A DNA stretch of 64,000 nucleotides from Lichtheimia corymbifera B2541 (lineage: Eukaryota > Mucoromycota > Mucoromycetes > Mucorales > Lichtheimiaceae). This document shows positions 10,890-27,853 of the stretch, one piece after another. The position numbers were made by a program, and so were the translations under genes. Under the pieces are notes generated by a model. The model was not told where the DNA came from, did not search any database, and worked only from the letters and a program-made list of their open reading frames with translations. Position 1 is the stretch's first letter. Every line of letters starts with the position of its first letter. The stretch spans positions 1 through 64,000 of the forward strand of contig JNEU01000703.1 of assembly GCA_000697475.1 (NCBI GenBank), in the 5' to 3' direction.

Positions 10890-11217
10890 ATGAATGATGT
10901 TGTCCTTGCTGTTAATCCCTTCGTTCATCATACAAGACCCTATTCCCCCAACCAAAATGTCATTGCTTTTCTTAGCAAGGTCATAGATATCATTTATTGT
11001 TATTTAATGTACATAGAATTGCTTTAGATAAATGCATCTGAATTTTTCACCACGTATCTCCTCCATGCTGCTGCTACCATCCGAAGAGAAGGAACCACAT
11101 ATTCCCGATCCAACTATCACTCTGTGTCACCATTGTCGTCCAAAATGCCATGTCCCATCCATTTCACCTCTCCACTAATGATGATTCGTGTCCCAACATG
11201 GATTCCGTTTATTCTTG
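10890..11217. other. 3' intergenic of a convergent pair
   Basis: 328 nt separating the membrane protein (+) from the PEX39-like gene (-). It appears to be shared 3' UTR and terminator space; nothing else was seen. Confidence 0.5.
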
Positions 11218-11916
11218 TTACTGATCTTCTAGCGCTTTTTCCCATGGTTTTCGCCGAACCGGCATTTTCGGCTCACTCGGTGTGCCATCATTGAGCTTGT
11301 TGGGGATTTGTCGAATACCTTTTGATCATCCACACATGTCAATAAAGTGTGTACATGCCACCCGTCCCTCCATATCCTTCCTACCTGGTATCTCTTTGCC
11401 AGACTCGATCATTTCAACCAGTTCCTGAAAGGTAAATTTGGGCGGTTTATCGTCGTTTTCCTTGGTATCCTTCTCCTTGCTATCGTCTGGTTGTTGTTGT
11501 TCCTGTTGAACCTCTTCCTTTGATGATGTGTCGTCTTGGGATTTCCACTTTTGATATCCTTCAAAGTCGAAAGCTTGAATGAATCTACCATGACAGTTAA
11601 AAACACATATCATAATATATCCATCTCCCCGGTTCAATCTCGGTCGATATGATCCCTCCAACCAACCCCACAACTTACTTGTTGTAATAAAACCATTTAG
11701 CTCGTTCTAGTGTTTGTTCTCGTGTCTCAGGATTGGCATCGGCTTGTTTCAAAATGGACGACATGCCGCTCTTTGTTGAAGCCCATGAGTCAAATGCATA
11801 CTTGTTTTTTGTATCTTTTTGTTCCTCACCTGAAACTGTTGGTCACTGTCAAAGTCATATTTTGTAAACGCTTCGTAAACGGCAGTGTCATTGGACACTT
11901 CGGTCGATGCTGACAT
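11218..11916 (-). CDS. PEX39-like peroxisomal import factor (KPWE-motif protein)
   Basis: Four exons give a protein of about 160 residues. The start (MSASTEVSNDTAVYEAF) is at 11916. Exon joins give SGMSSILKQADANPET, AKWFYYNKFIQAFDFEGYQ, a Gln/Glu/Lys-rich linker, then FTFQELVEMIESGKEIPGI and RQIPNKLNDGTP. The C-terminus is PVRRKPWEKALEDQ, with the stop at 11218. The pattern of an [F]xx[L/V]xxxIxxGxxIPGI helix, a short linker and a C-terminal KPWE is that of human C6orf226/PEX39 and its fungal relatives. Those are reported to aid Pex7-dependent (PTS2) import into peroxisomes. All three introns have canonical GT..AG borders and restore frame. The assignment is from remembered motif similarity, without a search. 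It is convergent with the neighbouring membrane protein. Confidence 0.75.
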
Positions 11917-12145
11917 TATGGGTGCAAGACGTTAGCGCGGAGGAAGAGAGAGGCATGTGACAAATTGGGAATTCGGTTTGTAAGTGCGATATCATGCTGG
12001 GAAATGGGCTATGATGTTGGATTAGCCAAGGAACGTCTTATTGAAAAAGTTAAGCGTCGCGTTGTAAATAGATTATAACACAGATGGATAAATTGGATTC
12101 ATTAAGAAGTATGATCAAAAGATGCGTTGTTTATTACTGCATGAT
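11917..12145. other. Short intergenic
   Basis: 229 nt between the PEX39-like start and the stop of the His-rich gene, both on the minus strand. It likely holds the PEX39-like promoter; no clear TATA was seen. Confidence 0.4.
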
Positions 12146-12882
12146 TTACTGAGCAGGAGGGTGGTGTGGTGGCGGGTGGTGAGGAGGTGGGTGATGGGGT
12201 GGAGGACGGTGAGGAGGAGGATGATGAGGTGGTGGGTGGTGTGGTGGAGGGCGATGAGGAGGAGGATGGTGTGGTGGAGGGCGATGAGGTGGTGGGTGGT
12301 GTGGTGGAGGGCGATGAGGAGGAGGATGGTGTGGTGGAGGGCGATGAGGAGGAGGATGGTGAGGTGGTGGGCGATGAGGTGGTGGATGATGGGGTGGATG
12401 ATGTTGTTCTTGATCAACATCTCGGCGATCATGATGGTGGCCCCAATCATCATCATCATGGCCTTTTCCACCATGATGCCAGTCGTCATCGTCATCATGG
12501 CCTTTTCCACCATGGTGCCAGTCGTCGTCATCATCGTCGTCATGGCCCTTTCCACCGTGGTGATGACCTCCTTTGCCGTGATGCCATCCGCCATGATGGT
12601 GACCTCCTTTACCATGATCCCATCCACCATGATGATGACCCCAATCACCATGACGACCATGCTTATCAACATCGTCAGCAACGGCATAAGAAACAGCCTT
12701 GTCAGCAGCAGCCTTGTCCTTGGATTGAACGCTATACAGAAATTGTATATATATTAGAAAACAAAAATCCAAATCACACGATGCTTGGTCTTCTTTTACC
12801 TGGAAGCTTCAACGTTGGGTGTTGCAAATGTAGAAGTGGCAGCAAAGCCAAATGTCAAGAGGAGAGCAAGAGAGAGCTTCAT
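12146..12882 (-). CDS. Secreted histidine/proline/aspartate-rich repeat protein
   Basis: Exon 1 (12800-12882) encodes a clear signal peptide, MKLSLALLLTFGFAATSTFA, followed by TPNVEAS. A 68-nt intron (12732-12799) joins in frame to SVQSKDKAAADKAVSYAV. The mature part has HHHGGW/HHGKGG repeats, Asp runs alternating with WHHGGKGHDDDD, and about a dozen HHPPPHRPPP-type repeats to the stop at 12146. The product is about 213 residues and hydrophilic, with no helix. High His plus Asp suggests metal binding (Zn, Cu or Ni) or a role in the cell wall, but this is inference. A TATA box about 70 nt upstream fits a well-expressed gene. The repetitive DNA also leaves long open frames on other strands and frames; those lack a signal peptide and a promoter. 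Confidence 0.85.
12175..12400. repeat. GC-rich minisatellite inside the His-rich gene
   Basis: Tandem units of about 15-30 nt built on GGTGG.GGGCGATGAGG encode the HHPPPHRPPP repeats on the minus strand. Unit copies differ by few bases, so copy number is probably variable between strains. Confidence 0.8.
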
Positions 12883-12947
12883 GTTTGTAGTTTGTAGAAC
12901 TTGATGATCTTGTCGAATTGATTTGCAAATTGGTGCAATGATCCGTT

Positions 12948-12957
12948 CTTTATATTC
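12948..12957 (-). promoter_or_regulatory. TATA box of the His-rich secreted protein
   Basis: The minus strand reads GAATATAAAGAAC about 70 nt upstream of the start at 12882. Spacing and sequence are good for a core promoter. Confidence 0.5.
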
Positions 12958-13874
12958 TCGAGATGAAAGTTAGAGACAACATGGGATCAGGATGAAACGT
13001 ATAGGATCGTCTAACGGAAATAATAGTCATAGACAATCCCTCTTGCACATCTATTGATTTTGTCATGTTTGAGATTAACATTGCACATCAGCGGTGAGTT
13101 ATTACGTTATACTTGCTCATCCACCGCGGCGATACATACCGATCGTTATCGTTACCGTTACCAGTCAAAAGCATGTGCTTACAACAGCGTGCGAAAAAGT
13201 CTGCTAAATAGGTGCCGCGGTGCTTATTACTGCAGGCGGGAAAAATCGAACGTCGTTTTGGATCATGATCTCACTACTTGGTAATGTTATGTAATGGACA
13301 TCATTTCACCGTAGGTGCAACAAGCCTATTGTATGGGTTGACTCGTTGCATAAACAAAGCACTCTCATGTTGTTGTGATACATGCGACCCGATTAGCCTT
13401 TTTCCTCTTGGGGTTGTGTTCTCTGTAAATGGTCCGCGTGTAAATTTATGGTAGCGACAGCAGCTGGTTTTGCTCGCAGTGTTTGTTGCATGTCATTACA
13501 CCAGGCTGCAGCACACCTCTTTTGTGTTTGATTCACACTTGTAAATGACAGCCGATTCGAGCCCGAGCATCCGGGATGGGTTATACTACTGCGTGAGCTG
13601 TAACGGAGAAAATCTCCTCCTTGCTCAATCATTCGCAGTAGGCAAGAAAATGACTTGCTGGGTCGTTTGTGATTGTGTCGCACTTCCAATTGGTTACCAG
13701 GACCCACGAGCCTAAATAATGGGATGCGTTACACGAGTCCCTTTTCTGATTCTTTATTTGAGTGGCTAAAGAGCGGTGTGCCACATACACTCACACACAC
13801 GCACACATACGCATTGGCTATTTCCTTTCACCCCTTTTTTTCCCTTTTCCCTTTTCCTTCTTTTCTTTCTTTTC
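12958..13874. other. Intergenic upstream of GH47
   Basis: About 0.9 kb. A short inverted repeat, CACCGCGG (about 13122) with CCGCGGTG (about 13214), flanks a purine-poor stretch. A 104-codon reverse frame (13393-13707) has no motif. No tRNA-like structure could be confirmed. Confidence 0.4.
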
Positions 13875-16197
13875 ATGATCTTGCTCAGCAGCGTACCTTA
13901 CCGATGGCGATATATTATTGGATTTGTCATCTTTTCGCTTGTCGTTCTGCAGTCGTGGTTTATCACTCACCCACACCATCCACCGGGCCACAATGAGTTA
14001 TCCGTACCAACAAACGACCAAACCCCACCTATGCCATCAAACGGGTTTGCTTCAAAATTGCCAACCATTCAACACCCGAATGTCATGACCGAACCTGATC
14101 CACGTCGTGAAGCCATTGTAGATGCTTTCAGGCACGCATGGGCTGGTTACAGTGAGTTTTTTTTTATTTCGGTATAAAAGGATTGAAGCCAACGTGTATC
14201 TATACGATAGAGGAATACGCTTGGACGCACGATGAACTTAAACCTGTGAGCAAAAGTTTCAAAGACCCATTTGGTGGATGGGGTGCCTCTTTGGTGGATG
14301 GACTCAGCACATTGCTTGTCATGGGCCTGGAAGAAGAATTCCGCGAAGCATTACCAGAATTAGAAAAGATTGAGTTTCATGCATTTGATGGCAAAGTGAG
14401 CGTCTTTGAATCCATCATTCGGTATTTGGGTGGTTTGCTCAGTGCTTATGAGCTTTCAAATGAACAATACCCCATCTTGCTTGAAAAGGCAGATGAACTG
14501 GGTCAAGCCCTGCTGCCAGCTTTTGATACCCCAAGCGGATTACCGACCCATGAATGGAACCCGGCAAGGTAGGATGCAGTAGTTTACCATGACTTTGCTT
14601 TTCTGACCATCATTGGATATATATATATAGAGGAAAAGCACCCAGCAATACGACCTTGATTGCTGAAGTGGGCACCGTTCAACTTGAGTTTTTCACATTG
14701 TCACGGCACACTGGTAAGAAAATTTATGCAGAAAAGGTGAGTGTGACATATGGACCAGGGATAAGCATTGTTACAAATGCAGCTGCTTTGATCAAGACAT
14801 CTGACCGATAATATACACACATAGGCACAAGCTATTGTGAATTTCCTCGAGAATGCAGGATATGAACATGGAATTTATGTGCCTGGTCTTTATCCAAGTG
14901 GCATGCAAACAACCAAGGGCAGATTTACCGATGGTAAGTTCTTGTATTTGGTATAGGTGATGTGATACTGATAATGATGCCACCCATTATAGCAACCTGT
15001 AGTTTTGGTGCCATGGGTGATAGTGCATACGAGGTACATACGCGTGAATCATAATTAACTCACGTATGCATATGCATTGACTCATCCATTATCTTTAGTA
15101 CTTTCTCAAGGAGCACATTTTGACAGATGGCGCCATGCCACAGTATGCAAGTTTATGTACACAAATGATTTTTTTCATATTCTTCTTCAGCCAATTATAC
15201 TGACAATTGAATGCTATATAGATACCCAATCCATTGATAGCATGAAGCGATACATGCTACGTCAATTGCCCGGTACCCGATTTTTATTCCTTCCTCCCTA
15301 TGACACAAGGACTGACACACTCAAAAAGCATATGGATCATTTGGTAGGGGGACAAAATGGGATAGGGTGGAAATCATGTAGTGACCTTTTCTATGTGTAG
15401 ACATGCTTTGCTCCGGGTATGCTGGCCATGGGAGCCAAGGTATTGGATCGTCCTGAGGATATGACCATTGCAAAAGGATTGCTCGAGATGTGCGTATACA
15501 TGTATCGAAGTTCATCCACAGGCTTATGTCCTGAGAATTGGGTAGCAGATGATACCGAGCCCTATAATCCTTTGACATACACCTTGTCTCGAGATGAAAT
15601 CATCAATGCACATGATTGGTGGTACAATGCCAACGCAAACACCCCACCTGCAAGAGCTGTGCAACCTTTGGGTGCATCAACGGGTGAACGACCTTCATTG
15701 CTTAGCAGCAAATTGCCAGCCGCTCCATTGCCTCGGCCTAATGGATTGCGAGTGAATGACAAGCGCTATTTACTTCGACCTGGTAAGGCATATATATATA
15801 TGTGTATACGGATGATGGCATGCTTATGTGTCACCACAGAGACGCTCGAAAGCTTGTATATGCTGTATCGCATTACGGGTGATCCAATTTATCAAGAATA
15901 TGGTTGGGAAATTTTCCAGGCTATTGAAAAATATTGCAAGACTGAGGCTGGTTATGCATCCATCATCAACGTCGAGATGGCCAGACGCGGCACCAATCAG
16001 CTTGATTCCATGGAAAGGTAGGTGGTAGACTGGTTGTCATAGCAACAAGAGGCGCTCATCATGCGTGTATTAGTTTCTTGTTTGCCGAGACCCTCAAGTA
16101 CTTGTATTTGTTGTTCAGTCCAGGCAACGTGATTTCATTAGACGAGTATGTCTTTAATACTGAAGCACATCCGCTAGTTCGAAGAACGTGGATTTAG
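13875..16197 (+). CDS. GH47 mannosyl-oligosaccharide alpha-1,2-mannosidase
   Basis: This class I alpha-1,2-mannosidase of the ER/Golgi trims mannose from N-glycans. It is a type II membrane protein: the start at 13875 gives a short basic cytosolic end ([12 protein letters not shown]), an anchor ([18 protein letters not shown]) and a Pro-rich stem. The catalytic domain shows [80 protein letters not shown] and [18 protein letters not shown]. It ends with [16 protein letters not shown] and [14 protein letters not shown], the family's C-terminal signature with the Ca-binding Thr in 'NTEAHP'. At least eight introns are present. The join near 15145 uses a weak donor (GTTTAT) if frame is kept. Length (about 600) is normal. 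It is convergent with the DUF8032 gene. Confidence 0.93.
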
Positions 16198-16512
16198 AGA
16201 GCTTTTATTTTTCATGTGCTTTTTAACTACCACCTGGGCATCTTTGAAAATTGCTTTTTCCTTTGTCAATTATTATACATACAATGAGACAAGAAAACAA
16301 AAAGGAAGTATGGATGTATACGAGTGTGTGCGTGAGTGAGTGAGTGTGTGTATGTGTGTGCATTTTAAATGTAAAACAAAAAAGAATCGGTATGAGTGTG
16401 TGGAGGGGTTGATGGGGGTAAGAAAGAAAGTGAGTGTGTGAATATATGTAAGTATGAAGTTGGGGGTTATTTTGTCTTTTTGAAATAGATGAGGGGAGGA
16501 AAACAATGAATA
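16198..16512. other. 3' intergenic of a convergent pair
   Basis: 315 nt with a GT-rich microsatellite-like tract (about 16320-16365). It is shared 3' flank of GH47 (+) and the DUF8032 gene (-). No gene was seen. Confidence 0.5.
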
Positions 16513-19488
16513 TCAAAAGAGCTGATCTAATAGACAATCAGTTGTCAAAGGAGCAAAGCCCATGTCATCATCCTCATGCTCCAATTTGACGGTGGTCTCG
16601 GTTGTATAGCTTTGAGGATCCATGAATGATGAGAGAATTGTATCGCTGCCAACTTGCTCCAGGTATTTCTTCAATACGTCGTCAGGTTGACCAAAGAGAG
16701 AAAGATCACCGCCATCAACGGAAGGTGGATAAGCAAGGGTCAATCCTGTTGTAGTAGGACCATGGCGTGGCGAGCTCTGGTTTGATGGGTTGCTACTACT
16801 GCTACCTGTACTGCAGCTTTCGACACTTAATTGGCAGCTCATATCATCTTGTCCCATATCCATGGTTGCACATGGCGTTTTCAAGTGCAAAGTTGATGTT
16901 GTCGTAGTAGTAGAAGAGGCAGCAGCCGAAGCAGCAGCTGCAGCAGCTGCAGCAGCCATTGCCACTGACATGGCATCGTTATCGCTCTGGCCTTGACATA
17001 GCATTAAATCACCACGTGATGCTGGCAACATTAAATCGTTGAGTGTGAAATCCTGCATTTCAGCAGTAGAGGATGGTAACAACAAGGTTGAGGATGATGA
17101 TGGTGGTGGTGGTGGTGCAGCAGCAGCAGGTTGTTCCATATCGGGAAGGGTGGTAACATCTTCACCGGCAAAGAAAGGAGAATCGGCAGCTTCCGCAGGT
17201 GGTGAGAAACAATCACGAAAATCAAGTGACGCTGTGGTGCCACTATAAATGGATTCTTGATCATCTTGTTGTGGTTGCTGTGGTGATGATTCCGATAATC
17301 GACGACGTTTTGCGCATGACGATGAGGATGGTATTGATGACGTGAGACCATCGCTACCACCACAAGTAGCATCTTGTGCTGCTAGTTGTTGTTGTTGAGC
17401 AGCAAATGTCTCAGCAGTTAACTTTAGAGGTTGTTGTGATGACTCGGAGTTGCTGCAATCATGTGAACGTGGAGGTGGAGCAAAAGGAGCGGGTGGCATA
17501 CGTGAGGCGTATTTACGTGGTCTGAGATGGGGGGCAAACTTGATACGGTAAATATCCAACACGCGTTGCAACAAACTCTTTCGATTGGCAAGTTGTCGTG
17601 GATTTAGCCATGCCTTGTGAAATAGAAGGAACGTCAGTCTTATAACTAATATTACCACTTTTCGCACACACGCACTTACCAATTTCCAGCCCAGCTCATT
17701 ACACTTTGCTTCATCCAGTTGGCGTTGGGTGACTGATTGGGCGTTGCCGGTGATATTGATAGCACGAGGAAATACACAATTGTTCTTGCGAAAGGCCATA
17801 TCAATCACTTCTAGTGGCACTGTCTCAATGTTGATTCGAATGCGGCACTTGCTACCTTGTGGCCCATCATCAATTGAAATTGTCTTTGGCATATTCCTTT
17901 GGGGTTGTTGTTGTTGTTGTTGTTGCTGTTGTTGTTGAGCTGCCAAGACTGCAGCAGCAGCAGCAGCTACTGCTTCATGTTGAGAGGGTGATATGGGTGC
18001 CAATGATTGCTTGAAAAGAGGATCATCCTGCAAATGGGCGTTGTTGGTGGCGCTTCCTCCGCCAATCGACTCTTCGGGACTGCAATCACGGTGCTTTCGT
18101 TTCCTCAAAGTACCATTCAAAAGCTTTTCTTGACGAGCTACTCGACGTGATCGCATGCTTGGATAACGATTGCGGTACGAGTCAACGGCACGTTGGATCA
18201 AACCTCGCTTGCCAGCAATCTCATTGGCGTTCAAGTAAGCAAGCTTCCAGCCTAGCATGTTGCACTCGGTTTCGTACGCCCATCGATTACCACGGTATGT
18301 TTCACGAGGCAGGTTGGCACGTGGATACACCTATACACAAGAATGCCGTGTCTTAGTATGACATACGCCCATATCCAAAAGAGAGAACGAGAGAGAGCGA
18401 GAGAGGGAGGGAGAAAAGTAGAGAAGAACAAGAATAAAGAACCAAGGAATCCAATGTAAACCATGCCCATAATAACCCACAAATGTACACATACACGAAA
18501 AAGCAATATCAAACCATAATATATAGATCACACGCACTCCCTGTCATCCTTTTGCGCCCAAAGAAGGATGACACATAGCAGCAGCAAGAGTAGGAAGATA
18601 AAAAAATGGTGGATGATAATGGTGGTAATGGTGGATGGTGATGCATGAAGCATTACTCACGCAGTTATCGCGTTTGAACTTGTCGTCAAGCTGTTGAATG
18701 TCGACCTTGTCCAGATCAGTGCGAATGCAATAACGTCGTAGGATTCGATGATGCGAATAAACAAAGCTGACCCACTCGACACCATCGCGTATCTCAGTTA
18801 CTGGTTCATGATGATGATGTTGCTGTTGACTACCACCGGATCCATCCTCCTTGTTACTACTGCCATCGTTCGTATTGTTGTTATCCACAGCAGATATGGC
18901 GTCTGCAAGTGCTTTGGCAACCTGGTTGGCAGCGCGTGCCCATTCGTCCTGGGGTGCAGCAGGTGGTGATGGTGGCAATGGCACGTCTGATGGCGGCATG
19001 GCAGTTGCTGCAGTTGCTGGTGGTGTGGGTGGTGTGGGTGGCGATGAGGTGGTTGGTGGTGTAGTGGCAGGAGTATTGATAGCAGTGGTGTGAATGTCTG
19101 TGAAACGATGGATGTTAGAGAAGAAGAAAAGAGAGATAGATATATAATTTAGTCGCGTTTTATCTCAAACATATACACAATAACACACCCCATCCAATGC
19201 ATTACCTTCACTGAGATGTTTCTTCTCTCGGATCTTGTTGAGTGTTTGTTCAATCACATTCAATTGCTCAGTGGTCAATGCTTCCAACAAACTTTCAGCT
19301 TTGGCTGTCGGATGCAAAAGATCATTCACGCATAGTTGAGGATTGCTATTGGATGTTGCTATGTTACTGAGTGATAAAGACCCGTTGTTGTTGCTGCAGG
19401 TAGCTGCGAGTGTAGCTGCAACGATGGCTGCAGCTGCAGCTGATATTGATGTGCTATTGTTGGTGGTGGTGGTGGTCTTGTCATCCAT
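16513..19488 (-). CDS. Putative transcriptional regulator with two DUF8032-type domains
   Basis: Three main exons encode about 820 residues. The N-terminus (MDDKTTTTTNNST) is Ala/Ser/Asn-rich. A first domain spans GVEWVSFVYSHHRILRRYCI, then DDKFKRDNC joined across an intron to VYPRANLPRETYRGNRWAYE, TECNMLGWKLAYLNANEI and RGLIQRAVDSYRNRYP. A second, diverged copy has SKCRIRINIETVPLEVIDMA, NNCVFPRAINI, EAKCNELGWKLAWLNPRQLA and RKSLLQRVLDIYRIKFAP. An in-frame 66-nt intron interrupts LGWKL/AWLN. The tail is rich in poly-Ala, poly-Gln, Ser and Pro, and ends with acidic patches resembling an activation domain. I recall this domain as an uncharacterised fungal domain catalogued as DUF8032. Nuclear action is inferred. 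A long intergenic region separates it from the divergent AlaRS gene. Confidence 0.75.
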
Positions 19489-24780
<5,292 letters not shown>

Positions 24781-25251
24781 GACCCATAGCATCATAGAAG
24801 AAAAAAAGTATCTAGATCTATCTACTTTGTAATATACCTGGTTTAGCATTTATGTATCTATACCTACTATTACTGTTGCTCAATTCACAGGGTGATATGC
24901 TGCAATAAGACATAATCCAATTGCATAGACATTCAGGAACAACACGTGTATGAATGCGTTGAATACGAGGCTAGCTCGGCATTGAATATATTCGAAAATT
25001 ATGGTACATTGACACAAGCTACATACAAGATGCAATGCTTGGAAGGTGGATGCGATTGATGTGTGTGTGTGTGTATGCGTATTTACAATGCCAAACAAAA
25101 TGTGGATGCTGGGGGAGGGTATGCTGCGATGCTGTAGTAATAGTAGTAATAGTAGAAGGAGGAAATGAATCAGGGGACGGGTTGCGAAAGGGGATATGCG
25201 GATGATGTATGTGCATGTTGTGCGAAAAGATACAAGGGGATAGATGGATGT
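24781..25251. other. 3' intergenic of a convergent pair
   Basis: 471 nt holding the 3' flanks of AlaRS (+) and the hypothetical gene (-). A short GT repeat lies near 25060. Nothing else was seen. Confidence 0.5.
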
Positions 25252-25971
25252 TCAAACAGCAGCAGCATAGCCTTGCAACCGAGGTGTTAATGCTAAAAGC
25301 TCGGATGAAGCCTCGTATGACGATGAACACTGATTGAGGTATGATAACACATCCTGTGCAAGTTTGGCCATGGTTGCCTCCTCCTCCTCTTCTTCCTCAA
25401 CAGCAATATCCACGTCGTCATTGTCAGCTTCTTGACCACAAATAGGATCTTGCATCAGTGGTTCTTTACGGGTTTCTTGAGTTTTTCGGATCGTGCGTCG
25501 TGAAGGTCCCATTTGTATCCTTTTAGCGTATCCAGCTTGTTCATGTTCATGCCACAAAGATGCTACTGAAGTTTGTGTGTGACGATCCACGAGGTCATTG
25601 AGACAAGGAATGTCATCAAGCAAACAGAGCTGAGACACACGGGTGGTGGTGGTGGTGGAACGAGTCAATGGTGGCGATAAGGAGGAAAAGGAGGAAGAAC
25701 GCACGAGCATCAATACAGCCAACTGCACATTCATGTGCATCCAAACGGTGAAAAGTAATGCTGCAAGGTCGTTACATTCAATCGATGGTGATGATAGGGT
25801 ACTGCTTGCAGTGGAAATCGAGGATGTTGTTGAAGTCGAGGACACGGATGGAACAACAACTGTGGGTTTTGGAGGTGGTGGTAGTGGTGGTTTTACATCA
25901 TGATTGACCATTTTTTCAAATGAACGGGCCATGGCAGCCACAGAGATATGATATGGAAAACGCGGTGACAT
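25252..25971 (-). CDS. Hypothetical disordered protein
   Basis: A single exon of about 239 residues. The start at 25971 (MSPRFPYHISVAAMARSFEK) is preferred over an upstream in-frame ATG at 26082 because a TATA-like element sits at about 26083-26093. Visible parts are a basic N-terminal helix, a poly-Pro stretch (KPPLPPPPKP), Ser/Thr-rich sequence, a hydrophobic helix (DLAALLFTVWMHMNVQLAVL), a basic segment (GPSRRTIRKTQETRK) and an acidic run of seven Glu. A C-terminal helix ends in LQGYAAAV. No family was recognised. Codon use and length suggest a genuine gene. Confidence 0.6.
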   Translation of the reverse strand: MSPRFPYHISVAAMARSFEKMVNHDVKPPLPPPPKPTVVVPSVSSTSTTSSISTASSTLSSPSIECNDLAALLFTVWMHMNVQLAVLMLVRSSSFSSLSPPLTRSTTTTTRVSQLCLLDDIPCLNDLVDRHTQTSVASLWHEHEQAGYAKRIQMGPSRRTIRKTQETRKEPLMQDPICGQEADNDDVDIAVEEEEEEEATMAKLAQDVLSYLNQCSSSYEASSELLALTPRLQGYAAAV

Positions 25972-26082
25972 TGTTTTTGCAAAGGAATGGAAAGAGTGTA
26001 TGGGTGGAGTAGTAGTAGTAATGTGAAAGAGAGAGAGAAAAAAAGAAATTGTCGTATGGGATGAAGAAACGAGGGGTAGCAC

Positions 26083-26093
26083 TCTTTATATTT
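26083..26093 (-). promoter_or_regulatory. TATA-like element for the 25252-25971 gene
   Basis: The minus strand reads CCAAATATAAAGAGTG about 115 nt upstream of the 25971 start. It argues that the start lies downstream of it. Confidence 0.4.
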
Positions 26094-27853
26094 GGATTTG
26101 ACAAACTGGGATAGCAGCTTGTTTCCCACCCACCCCCCACATTTCTGTCCTATCTCCTCCTACTCCCGATAGAGAGAGTACGCCCCTAACTCTTTATTCT
26201 TTTTAGGATCGACGATCAATGCTGCAATACTAGTGGCAATCAACTACTACTCGTTTGTATGTGCGTCGTTGCTTCTTTTTAGTGTTTTTTTTTTTCTACT
26301 ACGCTTGGCATCATTCGCCATTATGACCCCATTGTTGTATGTACATAGTGGGTGTGATATCCCATATGTATCATGAACTGATCATTCCTCGGAACAGCCT
26401 TTCCTTTGTGTTTCTTTCACATCCATAGAGATGAAGACGATCCAAAAAAATATATCGCCACTTGGCGGTCCAGGTCTCGTGCTCTTGAATGTGCAACACA
26501 GGAGTTATGAGTACATCATAGCAGTAAACTACAAACGCAGCACTGATGAGGAGGAAAAACAAGGCTAGAAAATGGGGGTTGCTGGATGCCAACTACTGCA
26601 CATTCTCAATAAAAAGTTAGGGAGAGCATGTTTTTTATTGGGGGTGGTTGTGTGAGAGACAAGGAGACCAAGAGAGAGAAGCACCAAGCCTGCTTTTGGT
26701 TGTTGGCTGTCAATACTGTCATATCTTGCCACAATCAACCCAAAGACGACAATGTATTTTGTGCGGGGGATTGCTACTATTACAACACCATCTCATTTAC
26801 CGTGGATCCATTGTATTACTTGGTCAATAAATGAACCCTTTTAGCCATTGTTACACTAATAAAGTTGCGCACTTGCCACCATTCACTATCATGCAACAAA
26901 ATATGTACGTATTTCAAACACGCCAGGTCTCGAATACGTTGGTGAATCTGTGTTTACGTTCATCGCTTACACGTGTTGGTAGTAAGGGGCTTTACGAATT
27001 GACCTGTCCACAAGAGACCTCCTCCTCCTCTTTCAATGCTATCATACATGATATGAATAGAAGAATTATTTATATGATGGGTTTTCCTTTCTTCTGCTTC
27101 GTGACCCAGCTTGTTGTACAAGCCTATTGATCCATTGTACGACATCGATTGCAATCGAGAGGGGGAAAAGTGGTGGTCTATTCTTGTTACATTCTGGGGA
27201 CACACATACTCCGGGTGTGCACCCGAGCTGCTGCTGTGAGTATATGTGATCCTGGGACACAAAAGAGATCTCATTAACGTGCATGCTTTCAATGTCAACA
27301 AATGCGTACGATGTGGATCTTATTCTCTCTTTCTCTCCCCTTTGAAGAATCCACATGTGGCGATGATACCATCATCCTTTTTTGGGCTTGTTAGTAAAGC
27401 GATGATATTCATTAACAAAGTATGTAGATAGCTGTGCAATATAGAATGAGCGAATGAGACACGTCACTCAGCTTTTATGCCGCACCCCACCTTCATTGTC
27501 AGGGGAACTAAATAATGTTATTAGATAACAAACGACGCGCTCCTCACCCTCAAGCAAGCCTTGCTGTAATGATGCTTCCTCTTTTCATTCATTACGACGA
27601 CGGGATCAACCCTCTATGCGATACTAAAAGTTGGCCTATACAAGAGAGCAGCATCATGCCTTGAGTTTCTGATGACAAACGATATGAACAAAGAGCACAT
27701 GTGACCTTACTAACCCAGGATCCCATTGGGTATGACTAAAGCTTTATCTATGCAACTTTCATCTACAGCTCGATATGTGTAACAGGCTAGCTATTGATTT
27801 GGTGGCGTTTCGCACATTATGTCTGTATCTCGCCTTTTACTACTTTCTATCTA
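26094..27853. other. Intergenic, no gene recognised
   Basis: About 1.76 kb. A hydrophobic 73-codon reverse frame (26371-26592) lacks an ATG. Other frames are short and inconsistent. No repeat copy or RNA gene was seen. Confidence 0.45.

Noticed and set aside
12122..12897. Long forward open frames (about 211 and 243 codons) and an alternative reverse frame over the His-rich gene
   Set aside because: They are shadows of the repeat. Only the 12882-12146 minus model has a signal peptide, a clean intron and a TATA box.
13540..13600. Possible tRNA B-box (GATTCGAGCCC)
   Set aside because: No matching A-box or acceptor stem could be found at the right spacing.
13393..13707. 104-codon reverse frame upstream of GH47
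   Set aside because: No motif, no start context, and it lies in what looks like the GH47 promoter.
26371..26592. Hydrophobic 73-codon reverse frame
   Set aside because: Begins without an ATG and no upstream exon could be joined convincingly.
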